64,000 nt of DNA from Gordionus sp. m RMFG-2023 (taxonomy: Eukaryota > Nematomorpha > Gordioida > Chordodea > Parachordodidae). Below the pieces are notes generated by a model. That model was given only the letters and a program-made list of their open reading frames with translations. It did not search any database and was not told the origin of the DNA. This document shows, one piece after another, positions 53,690 to 64,000 of the stretch (its first letter is position 1; each line of letters opens with the position of its first letter). Location of the stretch: positions 18,540,846 to 18,604,845 of the forward strand of contig NC_088779.1 in assembly GCF_954871325.1 (NCBI RefSeq), given 5' to 3'. Both the position numbers and the translations under genes were made by a program.

Positions 53690-54480
53690 TTTAGTCTCTA
53701 CTTGAGTAGGAGATTGCTATTAATATTAGTGGGGAAGGAAAAGACACATGTATAATCTTAAATAAGATATTTTCCCAAGACTCAGGTGATAGTAGTCAGA
53801 CCGTCGGGTCTTAGGCCGTTAGATGCTGAAAAGTTGCAAGGTTCTATAATGTTAGGTATGCCAGCCTTTTTAATAGGAGGCGTAATAATTTGTTTATTGC
53901 TGAGTGACACTGGTGTCGACCTTGACTTTTGATGCAATTTAAGCCATTCCTTCTCTTGGGAGTTACTAGGTGCTTGCAGCTCATGCATTTCGACAGTGAA
54001 CTAGGTAGCATCCGAGTCTATACCCTAAAGTTCATTTTAGTTGTTTATTGGTTAAAAGGTTCCCTAGGTTTTTGTTCGGCAAGGGTCAATCATTCGTAGC
54101 CTCCAATTTTATCTTCGTTTTAAAATAGTTGAATGTCCTCAAGGGATAAAGAGGAAGATATCTTTGTAAATGATTTTTATATTAGGGGTGAAAAAAATTA
54201 TTTGTGGGTCACTATTGTGGAAAAAGGTGTAGGAGAGACACTGTCTTGCCACGTAGTGAGAGCTTGTTCTAGTAAGTTATCGTTGAGGGATATGAAATAT
54301 TAGTCAATTATTTATTAAATGGGCGAACAGAAAAAAGGACAGGGTATGATGGAATATAAAGTCGATGCCCCCTCACCTCATTTTTCTAGGTAATTGAGCT
54401 AATTTCCAGTTGAAGGTGGTTAAATTTATTTAAATTTTTTACACGAAAGAGTTCAAAAGTGTTTGCAAAATCTCGAAGAA
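53690..54480 (-). pseudogene. LINE 3' end fragment
   Basis: Minus strand: LNDNLLEQALTTWQDSVSP (about 54230-54290), RNGLNCIKSQGRHQCHSAIN (about 53895-53955), KAGIPNIIEPCNFSASNGLR then PDGLTTIT (about 53785-53865), and YTCVFSFPTNIN (about 53700-53740). It matches the knuckle, RPDG and TC blocks of the other LINE copies. The frame is shifted at least twice. Confidence 0.7.
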
Positions 54481-54654
54481 ATTTTTCAAAAGGGAAAACG
54501 CAGAAGATCGGAATATATGTAGAATTTAGAGATATATAGGCATTTGAAAATGATATAAAGGCTGGTGAGCTGGAAGTATGTTATAAATTTTTTCTATGTT
54601 AAAGATATTGTTGAAAATTTAGGATGATAATATCTCAGATGAAGGGATATAGGC

Positions 54655-54711
54655 TAAGGTTATTAATGTAGGCTAAGGTTATTAATGTAGGCTAAGGTTA
54701 TTAATGTCTAT
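54655..54711 (+). repeat. 19-bp tandem triplication
   Basis: Three exact copies of GGCTAAGGTTATTAATGTA-type sequence in a row. A minor replication-slippage feature near LINE-derived sequence. Confidence 0.85.
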
Positions 54712-55184
54712 GATTTTGTAACCAACTCTGTTGATATCAAAGAAAAAGACCCTTTTTGGGTTGTTAAGAGTGAGTTTATATTTTTGGAATTTGATTCGAG
54801 AAGTTTAAAATTTCTAATATTTTATATTAAACTTATACATTTTTACGTCATTTAAAATATGAGATAAATAAAAGATGGTATTATTATTAGACAATTCTCA
54901 CTATTTTTATAATTTAGAACGTTTGCATAAAAAGATAGGCATATCATTATTGGAAGATCTGATAAAATAAAGAATGGTTTAGTTAAGATGAAAATGAAAA
55001 TCATCATAATTTTATAATATTTAATAGATAAAGCTACATTCTATTAATCTATTTTCCTTTTTAAAGTAAATTGTGTCTAAACAAGTGAATAAATACCTTT
55101 ACATTTCTAATACATTGATAAAATCAATATGTAATTGAAGAAGACAGTTCCATGATTTTTATTAAAACAACCCTTGAAAATTTC

Positions 55185-55405
55185 TATCTGATATTTCGGA
55201 CAGGCCCGTATAATTTTACCCTGTTCTGCCCGTAAAATATATATTGGGCAAGTTGTACCCTTAATAATTTTTTTTGACCTAATTATTCGCATTAAAATCA
55301 TTTTCAAAACTCGACTCGGCTGATATAAAATATTTTGAACAATTTATCCAGCCTGTCCAAATTTTTTTCCCAAAGACCGGGTTTTCGACCCGGGTTACGC
55401 TGACC
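55185..55405. mobile_element. Degraded GC-ended MITE-like element
   Basis: GGACAGGCCCG (about 55199) and GGGTTTTCGACCCGGGTTACG (about 55380-55400) islands enclose AT-rich sequence with further CCGCCCG-style motifs. The style is like 44828-45037. Ends not firmly set. Confidence 0.35.
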
Positions 55406-55409
55406 TATA

Positions 55410-56540
55410 ATGTATACATCATTTTAATAGTATAAATGAGAAATAATTTATTTTCAAAGTTAAAATTTTCTGCATTATTATATCCTTAAATCATAACATC
55501 TTTTCATTGTATATTATAAATTATTTTTTAATAGGATTAATATAAGAAGTATAAGTATAATCACATATCTTCTATTTTAAAGAAAAAAATATTATTTATT
55601 AATAAGGATGTCTAAAATTTTAACTCTATGTTTAATAAAATATAATTGTGAAATATTTGTTAATATTTGAAGTTAATTTTTTACATGGTTTAATATTATA
55701 TTTTGATATATTGAATTATAGATATTTAATATCAAGTTTTGCCAAAAGAAATATTCCCCCCCCCCACCTCTCCCTCATTTTGATGAATGTGAAAGTTTTT
55801 ATAAATATCATTTTAAATTAATAAAAACGATCTCCTTAAACTCTTTTTGCCCCGATGCCCCCCACCTCAATGTACAATAAAAAAGTGAATAATTATATCA
55901 TATTTTTAAAATAACAACTCCTAAATTTCAAAGAAAAAACAAAGTGTAAGGTAGAGCGTTAATCCAAAATTATTATTATTTTTCCATCCAAAGGCCTAAA
56001 AAATGTTAGCCTAGAGAGTTCCTAAAAGATATGGAGAGGAAAGGACCCAATATTTTACCCCTTAGAAAAATATTGGTTAGAGTTATATAATAATATATTT
56101 TGATTATTAGATTGTTATTTAAATAAAGAATAATGTTGACCAATATACAATTTAAATCACATTAGGGGCCGAGGTGGGGAAGAGATTCTCCAGTAAAAGG
56201 AATGGCGTGGGAAAGGTAGGAGAGGTCTATAGACCTTACCCTGAACTTCTCACTTGATGGTTGGGATGATTACGTTATAATAACAGGAAAATAAATTAGT
56301 TCGAAAGATTTTATTTCTTAACTTTCTTTTGTTCCAAAAATAATTATTAATTTTGTCTTTGGGAGAAGAAAATATTATTCTTTAATATATTTTGTATTTT
56401 TTGTTAGTTAATGATAAGTTAATTTATTGAAATCTATGGATGATGATAATATAATATCTAAGGCTTATTTATTTTGTTTATACGGTCTAAAAGTATAGCA
56501 TCATCCAAATATCAAAGGTTCAAGTTGAGACCACAATTAA
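55410..56540. other. AT-rich sequence with G/C homopolymers
   Basis: C9 at about 55758 and a G-rich patch at 56164-56225 (GGGGCCGAGGTGGGG) are the only standouts. No gene supported. Confidence 0.35.
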
Positions 56541-56857
56541 CCTTTATATCCTAAAAATTTTATTTATTGTTAAACAAAACAAGGGTAGAGGATCACTTCG
56601 TTGAACTTTCTGAGCCGATAAAATTGGACGCCATTGCCTACACTGTGCTGAATCCGGTTGTAGGAGTTCAAAGTATCGATTGTAATATGATAATGAAACA
56701 TACTTCGTGTCAGTTGGATGGCTTAGAAATAAAACTGCTGTTATCAAGCAATAACTTATATCAGCAATCTGTCAATGACCACATGATTTTATTTCTCTAG
56801 TCGGGTTATCGATTAATTGCCCTTTAAAACCCAAATCGAGGCATTCAGACTATAGAT

Positions 56858-57440
56858 TTGCAGCCCGGCCCGCGGGTTGGGCAAAAAACCTAACATGCAT
56901 GGCTGTACAATTTATATAAATTTCATTTTCGTAATATCTTAATAGGTTAGCCCAGATATTAAAGTTTTGATACATTTTTTTAAATTTAATATTTTGATCA
57001 ATACCATTTGAAAATAAATTATAATATGCTTATGTATTTTAAGAGCTAATATGTAAATTTACAAAAATATAAACCATTTATTTATGATGATTTAATTACA
57101 AATATACAATGCAAAAAACACTCCATAATTTATAAATAGGTTGTAGAAATAGGTATAAAAAGGAGGAATATAAGAGCCTAAATTGACATTGAGGAAAAAT
57201 CAGATATAATATAGATATTAAAAATGTGATGGCCGAAAAATTTGCTCAAAAATATTTAAAGGACCGGGGCGAACTTTTCGCGAAACTATTATGGGACGGA
57301 CCTGATTTGTGAGCAAATATTTTAGCAGAGCATGGCAAACTTAAGAAAAAATTATAAAAGGTTGGACTGAGTGAAATTTTTTCTTAGCCGGGTTAGATAA
57401 TTTTGCTAAAAATTCTTAACGATTCAGACAATTACCATAG
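56858..57440. mobile_element. Degraded GC-ended hAT-like MITE
   Basis: The left island GCAGCCCGGCCCGCGGGTTGGGC (about 56861-56883) and right-hand islands (GGACCGGGGCG at about 57261, TAGCCGGGTTAG at about 57387) enclose AT-rich sequence. GCAGCCCGGCCCG is a common hAT-MITE end style. No target duplication found. Confidence 0.35.
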
Positions 57441-59758
57441 GAGGCCGTATATTATTACCATACCTTATAACTTCGCAATTAGTTATTTTTCCAAAGCACT
57501 TTAATAACATTGAATATTCGCATAATTTTAAAATTGGTGATTGTGAATTATTATAAAACAAACCTCTAAATGTGATAACCTTTTCACTTGATTATCAAGT
57601 TATAGTGACCGTTTTATTTTGGTTCCTTAAGATATTATGTATGTAAAAAAAAATTCCATAATAAGAGAACCTCTATAAAGTGAACAGCTTATGAACCGGC
57701 ATTGAGTGGTTATTATATAGTGGTTTTACTATATAATACATTTATTTTATTGACATTTATTCATAAATTTCAATACCTTTAATGTATAATAAATTAATTG
57801 TTATTATTGTTATTTTAGATTTTTTTATACTTGATAATGACATTCGGGAAAATAAAATAAACAAAATCAAGGACGACTTTTAACATTATATCGAAATATA
57901 AGACGAAAAAGACGTTAATTATTAATATTAATGATTTTCATTCTTATATTTAACCACATAATGGGATTATGAATATAATATGGTATTTATTCTTTTTAAT
58001 TTTATAAATAAGAATTCCTTTCCTAATAAATAAAATAACAGATTCATAATACTAAAAGTAATAACGATTTCTTGTTTTTTTCCCCAAATGTATATTATTA
58101 CACAAAAATTTTTACGGTGAATCGGATTTCTAATATTGTATATTTAATTATGATAGAATAACATTAAACATGCTTTAAGTGTAATGGCGAACACTATTCT
58201 ATTTTTTTTAAACAAGTCTTTTAATACATTAATCAAGAATTCCATTGAAAATTGTAAAAGACTAATGGCGGATTTATTTTTTATTTATTTATTTTTTGAA
58301 AAAAAGGGGAGGGGGATTTCTTCTTAAAAAGTTCTTAATGGTGATTGTTTTAATTTTTAAAACCAGCTAACTCAATATTTTGGCCAAAAAAATTACGTAA
58401 GCCTCAAAATTTCGTTTATAGATGCTCAAACCTTTCTGCCTTCTATGAACAAAATTCCAGGCTTGCCTAATATTTTTTGGCTAAAATATTGGGTTGGTTG
58501 GTCGTTTTTAAAAATCAAGCCGTTTATCAATACTAGCCGTAATTATATAAAATCCCTTACTTTTATTAGTTAAAAATAAAATATAATAAATTTATGAAAG
58601 GGAATCAATAGAAAGAAGTATTTCATGTTTAAATTTGTCCTTTACATGATATTTTTTATTAAGGGAAATTACCAGGGAAACTTCGAAATTTCCTAATTTT
58701 TATTATATATTTTTTGACCAAATAATCAGGTTTTTTATCATATTTTAGAAAAATATTTTTTCCACTTGGTTCATTTATCATAATTGTGTTATGCTTTTGA
58801 ATGTACCTTCATTTTCGATTATATAATAATAGCTCCCTCTAGTAATGTTTATAGGAAGGAAATTTTTTTATTGACATAAATATTTAAATTTTTAATAATA
58901 ACTTAAATAGGGATAATGAGTGGAATTAAATAGATATAGGATAAGGACAACTTCCTTTTCTAATTTTAATTCAGCTAATAATAATATAAATATCAAAAAG
59001 TAAATTACACCATTTTTATGTTAAAGTGTTCATTTTCCATAATGCAACATGTATTGGAAGAAATTATGCAATCTTTCAAAACAGTATTTAAAATGCTCAC
59101 AAGATATTTACTCAGTAAAATTTGTTAAATAGTGATAAAAGGTTTAAAAATATGGTTAACAAAAGATAAGATAAAAATAAAAATTTGACCCTTATTAATG
59201 GTGGGTGGACAAATATAAGAGTGGAATGTATTTTAAATTTTATTATAACAATCCCAAGTCCAATTTTATAAATCAATTGCAGGGACCAATAAGCATTTGG
59301 GAGAATATATATCTAGTAAATTTATTAAATAATTGAAGAAATAGGAAACACAAAAAAATTAACATCATAATAAAGGATTATGCAATTAATGAAGAAAGCA
59401 TGAAACTTGTAAATAATAAATATCCAATTCAAATGCATTGGGTCTGTATCTCTGGACTTAATTTTATTTTAATTTATCCAGTAAATAAAATATTGCCAGT
59501 GTAAGTTTTATCAGCAAAAACCCAGATTATTATAAAATATTCAACATTCTTATACACATTTAAGGAAAAACAACTATTTAAGGATAAAGATAGAATTGTT
59601 TGGCGTAGCCCACCCAACTCTATAGACTATATGGTTATGATATTTAGAGTCTGTCAAAAAATAAAGATTTTTTTCTCAATACTTCATATTCATGAGATAA
59701 GAGGCTTAATTTTCTTGATAATGAAGTTTTTTAAATGATCTTGCATATCTAAATCTAT
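57441..59758. other. AT-rich sequence
   Basis: Contains the MITE copy at 58340-58535 and otherwise nothing recognisable. Confidence 0.35.
58340..58535. mobile_element. Diverged copy of the 220-bp MITE seen at 62979
   Basis: GCTAACTCAATATTTTGGCC (about 58364), TTCTATGAACAAAATTCCAG and GGCTTGCCTAATATTTTTTG (about 58440-58480) match the internal sequence of 62979-63198. The TAGTGTTG ends are lost or not recognisable. Confidence 0.6.
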
Positions 59759-60997
59759 CAGTGGTGTCGCTAGGGGGGGGGAGAGCGGGCAGGGGCTCGA
59801 GCTCCCTGAAAAATTTGAAGAGCCCCCTGAATCAAAAATTTTTTTTTAAATGGCTCCTTAATATCCCCTTGAACTAAAAATGAATTTTTTTGATAGCTCC
59901 CTGAATGATTTCTTTTATAATTCCATTAAGTAATATATAGATTTAAATTTATTATTTAGAAATTAATAAGACTATTTAAATTTTTATTAAATGAATACTA
60001 TTTTAATTATTAGATTAGATTAATACATATAAATTATATTTTCACTATGTCAGCTTGCAATCAAATTCTGTATTAAAAATATAATATATATAACTCACTA
60101 ATTATTAATTAAGCTTTAACAGTTGAAGTTTAATTGAATTTTATCATTTAAATTATTATATAACCCTAATTAAATAAATATAATCATATATTATTTCAAA
60201 ATTAACAAATTTAATATTGTAATTAGCCGAGTTCAAAATGACTAATCAACTGTATATTTATTTTTAAATTTAATTATCATACCTATTCCTAAAAATGTTT
60301 TCAAGATCCAAATAAGTATAAGAGATTACTTTATAAAAAGTAAATAAATAGAGATATAGTTTATAATCCTCTATTATATACAGTTGGTTATAAAATATTA
60401 AATAAAATGCCACTTTATTAGACGTATTTGACAACTATATATTATATTACAGTTAATATTATAATAAATTTTACTAATAAATGGTTTTGATAATAAATAT
60501 AGTACAATATGCATTCAAGTATTTAACGCCATCTATTTAGTTATAAATAATTTTAAAAATTAGACATTTTATTCATCCTGCAATAGATGTAATAAATTTG
60601 ATATCTTTTCTATTTTTTTCTTTTTCGAAAAACAGTTTTGAATTAAATTTTTAATACAAGTATATTTTTGATATTATTACAAACTACTATTATTTTAAGA
60701 TATAATATCGACAATATATAAAATCTGTTTTATCATATCATTCCGGTCCTTATTTTATAGTTAGAAAATGTTTCATTTCTAATATGGCATTGCTGTGTGT
60801 AAATAACTCCAGGCTGCAATATATTTGCATAATTATTTCTTTCAAAATTTTTAGTGTTTTTATTTTATCAATTTATCCAACATAATAAATTCTTTTACAT
60901 CGTTAGTGTCATGGTTACTGCAAATTAACCAGTGTATATTATTTGTGTTGCTATGTAATTTAAGATTATTACAATAACGGCTGAGAGAATATGATTG

Positions 60998-61039
60998 CAT
61001 ATTTTAGATGAACAAATTATTGTTCATCTAAAATATGCA
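60998..61039. repeat. Perfect hairpin, about 18-bp stem
   Basis: GCATATTTTAGATGAACAA is followed after about 4 nt by its inverse TTGTTCATCTAAAATATGC. No terminator or RNA context supports a function. Confidence 0.7.
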
Positions 61040-61452
61040 TATATATCATTTTAAATGGAAGATAATCTTTTAGAAATTTAATATCTCACGATAATTTTCT
61101 CGATTATTTATCTAGCTTCCATCATGTCATCTAAAAGGAAGCTCTAACCACCATATAGTTTTATGATTTGGAGGTCGTTTATACTCTTTTCTTCAAAAAT
61201 TGTTGATTTGGTAGAGGTAATAAAAATTTTCCTTATTAGTTTATTGTATAAAACATTGTCTAAAATGGTAACAGAGAGTTAGTTTGATAACCTTTTGTCA
61301 AGGTAAGTTGCTAAGAATTATTTTATAGCATAATGTGGTTTTTTATATACCAGTTTATTTTGTATGCATAATATAATAAATGACAAAATATGAAAATCAG
61401 AATAATTGTTCAGAGTTAACTAATTTTAAAAAAGTATAATATATTAATATAA

Positions 61453-61524
61453 AACCCGGCCGAAGGCCAGGCAAAAGCGGGCCGAAGTCCCGCAAGTAGG
61501 AAAGTATGGGGGGCGAAGCCCCCA
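61453..61524. repeat. Cluster of three GC hairpins with GAA loops
   Basis: Three consecutive inverted repeats: CCGGCCGAAGGCCAGG, GCGGGCCGAAGTCCCGC and GGGGGCGAAGCCCCC, each a GC stem closed by a (C)GAA(G) loop. They lie inside the right part of the 59759-61578 element, in an AT-rich background. The repeated design suggests one small mobile hairpin unit or a selected structure. Confidence 0.65.
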
Positions 61525-62970
61525 TAAATTTTTTTTTAGTTGAGCCCCCTGAGATTGTAAAGGCTAGCGACGCCCCTGATAGTTATAAGTCATTTCTACA
61601 CAAATAGAGGATATTCAAGAGGACAAATCAAACTTATCTGCGTTCCTCAAACATCTATTTATATCAGGGAAATCTCATACAGAACGAAATTATAGAGATC
61701 GGACAAATTATAAAAAAAATAGGAAAATTTTTTTTAAAACCAAAATCGTCCACAATCGAATAATTTTTACCTAGTAATCCAACCCAAAATAATAGGCCAG
61801 AGCTATGCTATCGCGCTAATATGCGAGGATGGCATATCAGATTTTAATAAAACTCATATTAATCTTGATTCACATCCCCTATTTCCATATAGAATCTCAG
61901 TGTAAACGATGAAAAAAAATGCAATATAGAAATTTTTGGCCAAATTCAACAATTTGTGTGTTCTCCTTCGTTGCCAACGGATAGATGTAATGCCCTAGTA
62001 AAATTCTTGCCCAAATGTTGAAAATAATTTGTGATACTTAGAGGTGGCGTTGGGTTCAACTAATTCGACAACTCATAATATATATATCAAAAAAAGTTGT
62101 AGATTTAAAAGCCTTCAGACCAAAGCTGTAGCACTAGCTCGCGAAAATGTAAATATTAATACATCTGCTGTGTTTTAATATGTTTTGAGTTTTGACATAT
62201 TAAGAAAAATTTATCTCAAGTCAAACAGCGTCAGCATCCAAATTTATGAACCATACCCGAAAGTCAATAGCAAGTATTCTAAAGTATTCTAGGCTTTTTA
62301 AAAGACTATCGGAAAAAGGAATTGAACTAACTAAAATGACTGCTCGTTACAATTGCTATCTAGAACGGAAGATAATTATTCGATTAGATGAATTTCCACA
62401 CTACAGCACACAAAAATTAAAATATATACTTTTAATATACAATAATGGATTCATAAAACAGTGGTATATCTGTATCCCTTAGTGGAGACCACACTTCTAA
62501 AAGCCTCGAGGCCAGACGCGGTAACTGGTCTTTGGTCCTTTTGCCCAGCCTTCGCCAAGTTTATCATAAGATCCTTTTTTACTAGATATTTAATTATTAA
62601 AAATAATATCAGGTCAAATTAAAATAACACAAAATTCGACATTTAATAGTTTTCAATTATAAAATCATTATACTTTTTAATTATTTTATAGAATAAATAT
62701 AATTCTTATAATTGTTAAAAAAGAGATGAAAAATATTTTCTCCTGATGCTAGGAAAATAGGTTGAATTCTCTACTAAAGCAAATATAATATGTAGTTTTA
62801 TATATTCCTCTAATTAAACCATTAATTCAGAATGCTCACTTTAACTCCAAGTCTGGCATATAGACGACGGAATCATAAGTGGACCTCAAAAATCAATAAG
62901 ACCATATACGTTATCAAGAAAATGGGATGCTCCACAAAATATAAATTTGTGAAGTAAACTCATTCGATCA

Positions 62971-62978
62971 ATTGGTGG
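62971..62978. repeat. 8-bp target duplication of the MITE, left
   Basis: ATTGGTGG, repeated exactly at 63199-63206. Confidence 0.9.
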
Positions 62979-63198
62979 TAGTGTTGTTAAACGGCTCGTT
63001 TTGAGCCGATTTTTAAAGGCTAACTCAATATTTTAGCCAGAAAAATATAGCCTAAGCCTTGAGATTTCTATAATATATATATGGACCTTTGTTCCTTCTA
63101 TGAGCAAAATCTTCAGGCTTGCGTGATTTTTTTCTAAGTGAAGTATTGAGTTAGCTGTTTTTAAAAATCGGCTCAAAACAAGCCATTTAACAACACTA
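62979..63198. mobile_element. 220-bp hAT-type MITE inserted in a LINE
   Basis: TAGTGTTGTTAAACGGCTCG (left) and, inverted, TAGTGTTGTTAAATGGCTTG (right), with the inverted match extending through TTTTGAGCCGATTTTTAAA and GCTAACTCAATA to almost the centre. An exact 8-bp target duplication ATTGGTGG surrounds it and interrupts the LINE. A diverged relative is at 58340-58535. Confidence 0.92.
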
Positions 63199-64000
63199 AT
63201 TGGTGGATTCACTGCAATCAATGCCTTCCTCCACTCTAGTCTTGATATCCTCTTTAAGCTTGGTTTCTTGATTTCCTACCCTATCATAAATCATTCTTCC
63301 TCCTAAAAAAACTTATTTAATATTCCATTCTTTATGCTCTGCGCTCAGTGCCTATTTTAAAATTTTCTATACCTTTTAGCATTTATAAAAAGGGAATAAA
63401 AGATCTAACTGAAAATATCTTGAACCATAAAATTCAACGAAACAGCATGGGCTTAAGCTTCAACACCACCAAAGGTGTTGGCTTGAGAATTACATTTCCC
63501 ACCGATCTTGCTCTCACTGCCTTTATTTTGAGAAAATTTTCTAAACCCACAATCATTTTCCACTCAAAAACTCAATTTTCCTTAGATGATACTATTTGTT
63601 ATGGAAGGCACGTGTTGTTTATGTCCCATCCCCTAAATCCAATGGTCAGAAGGATTGGGATAAACCAATTGTAATTCGTGGCGTTAAATCACTAGCATGC
63701 TATCAATCTACCGTTTTCTCTTCACTTCTTTAATTATCCGGACCCGAATTTTTGGAAATTATCTCTTCTAAAAATCTTTATCTTCAACTCACCAACAATG
63801 AGCTTACTATTGGAACCAGCCTTAATTGTACGATAAAATTTTCTCACATGCTCTGCAGAACTCATATAGACAGCAAAGGAAGGCACAGTTTAAGCAGATC
63901 ATGTAAAAGCCGAATCCTCAATAACCAATGCAATTCTTAATCCTTAAAATCTGCCCAAAAACTTGGAATACTTTAACCACCAGGTCCTTTTAGATCCGAT

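Larger units (their letters stand above)
59759..61578. mobile_element. DNA transposon-like element with CAG(T/G)GG(T/C)GTCGCTAG ends
   Basis: The left end is CAGTGGTGTCGCTAGGGGGG and the right end, inverted, is CAGGGGCGTCGCTAGCC. A GAGCCCCCTGA motif follows each end (about 59820 and, inverted or direct, about 61543). The interior is AT-rich without a recognised transposase. Flanking 8-mers do not clearly match. It is likely a non-autonomous hAT-type element. Confidence 0.5.
62856..64000 (+). pseudogene. LINE ORF fragment running off the window
   Basis: Blocks in order: WHIDDGIISGPQKSIRPYT (about 62857-62912), an interrupting MITE (62979-63198), a thumb-like region with MPILKFSIPFSIYKKGIKDL and FPTDLALTAFILRKFS (63348-63545), ELTIGTSLNCTIKFSH and LCRTHIDSKGRHSLSRSCKS (about 63800-63912). 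The palm motif is YIDDG-like (HIDDG), as in the copy at 29383. Frame changes are present. The RPDG domain would lie beyond the end. Confidence 0.7.

Noticed and set aside
56544-56800. Overlapping open frames on both strands
   Set aside because: Neither shows a recognisable family; both-strand openness over a slightly less AT-rich patch is not evidence of coding.
62246-62482. 78-codon open frame upstream of the LINE fragment
   Set aside because: Could be the 5' part of the LINE, but no RT finger motif is recognisable and the link could not be shown.

Overview
The window is very AT-rich, intron-bearing animal DNA with no bacterial, organellar or rRNA features. Three host loci can be recognised: the last two exons of a RIOK1-like kinase gene (+ strand, 2443-2826), a complete SCOC/UNC-69 short coiled-coil gene (- strand, 3868-23777), and a single-exon TMEM200-like membrane protein gene (- strand, 36748-37536). 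Together they indicate a metazoan with a repeat-swollen genome. The species cannot be named from the sequence; an invertebrate is most likely.

Layout. 0.5-1.9 kb is a shortened piggyBac element. 2.4-2.8 kb is the RIOK1-like 3' end, which converges on SCOC. SCOC exons 1 and 2 lie at 23.5-23.8 kb and exon 3 at 3.9 kb; the splice phases agree exactly and give a 94-residue protein. The 19.5 kb intron between exons 2 and 3 is almost entirely transposons: hAT fragments (4.7-5.7 kb), an inverted pair of MULE-like elements with a zinc-knuckle gene (6.5-9.3 kb), a hAT remnant with TAGGGGT ends (9.6-10.7 kb), a tRNA-derived SINE-like piece (about 11 kb), a LINE 3' end (11.4-11.95 kb), a 7 kb foldback element with mirrored satellite arrays and a nearly intact hAT nested in it (12.2-19.2 kb), and a DNA transposon with TIRs of about 600 bp (19.6-22.95 kb).

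24.3-29.1 kb is a Ty3/gypsy LTR retrotransposon fossil with a 5-bp target duplication. 29.2-30.8 kb is a decayed LINE, and related LINE pieces recur at 11.4, 32.5, 43.2-44.4, 51.4-51.9, 53.7-54.5 and 62.9-64.0 kb. 30.8-36.7 kb is mostly featureless AT-rich DNA. After the TMEM200-like gene come a duplicated G-rich repeat (38.0-38.4 kb), a 6.2 kb TAGTGTTG-ended element holding a three-LTR TRIM-like array and a LINE fragment (39.2-45.3 kb), several hAT elements (46.2-52.0 kb), and degraded MITEs, hairpins and sparse AT-rich DNA to the end.

The most unusual content is a set of four elements that all end in TAGTG(T/C)TGT or TAGTGTTGC, three of them with exact 8-bp target duplications and one with an imperfect pair. 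Each carries a different subterminal short-repeat family. The largest, 12229-19191, is a foldback element whose arms hold inverted arrays of a 119-bp satellite with a palindromic core. Apart from SCOC and TMEM200-like, and probably RIOK1-like, no coding sequence here looks functional; the nested hAT at 12975-15880 is the best preserved mobile gene.
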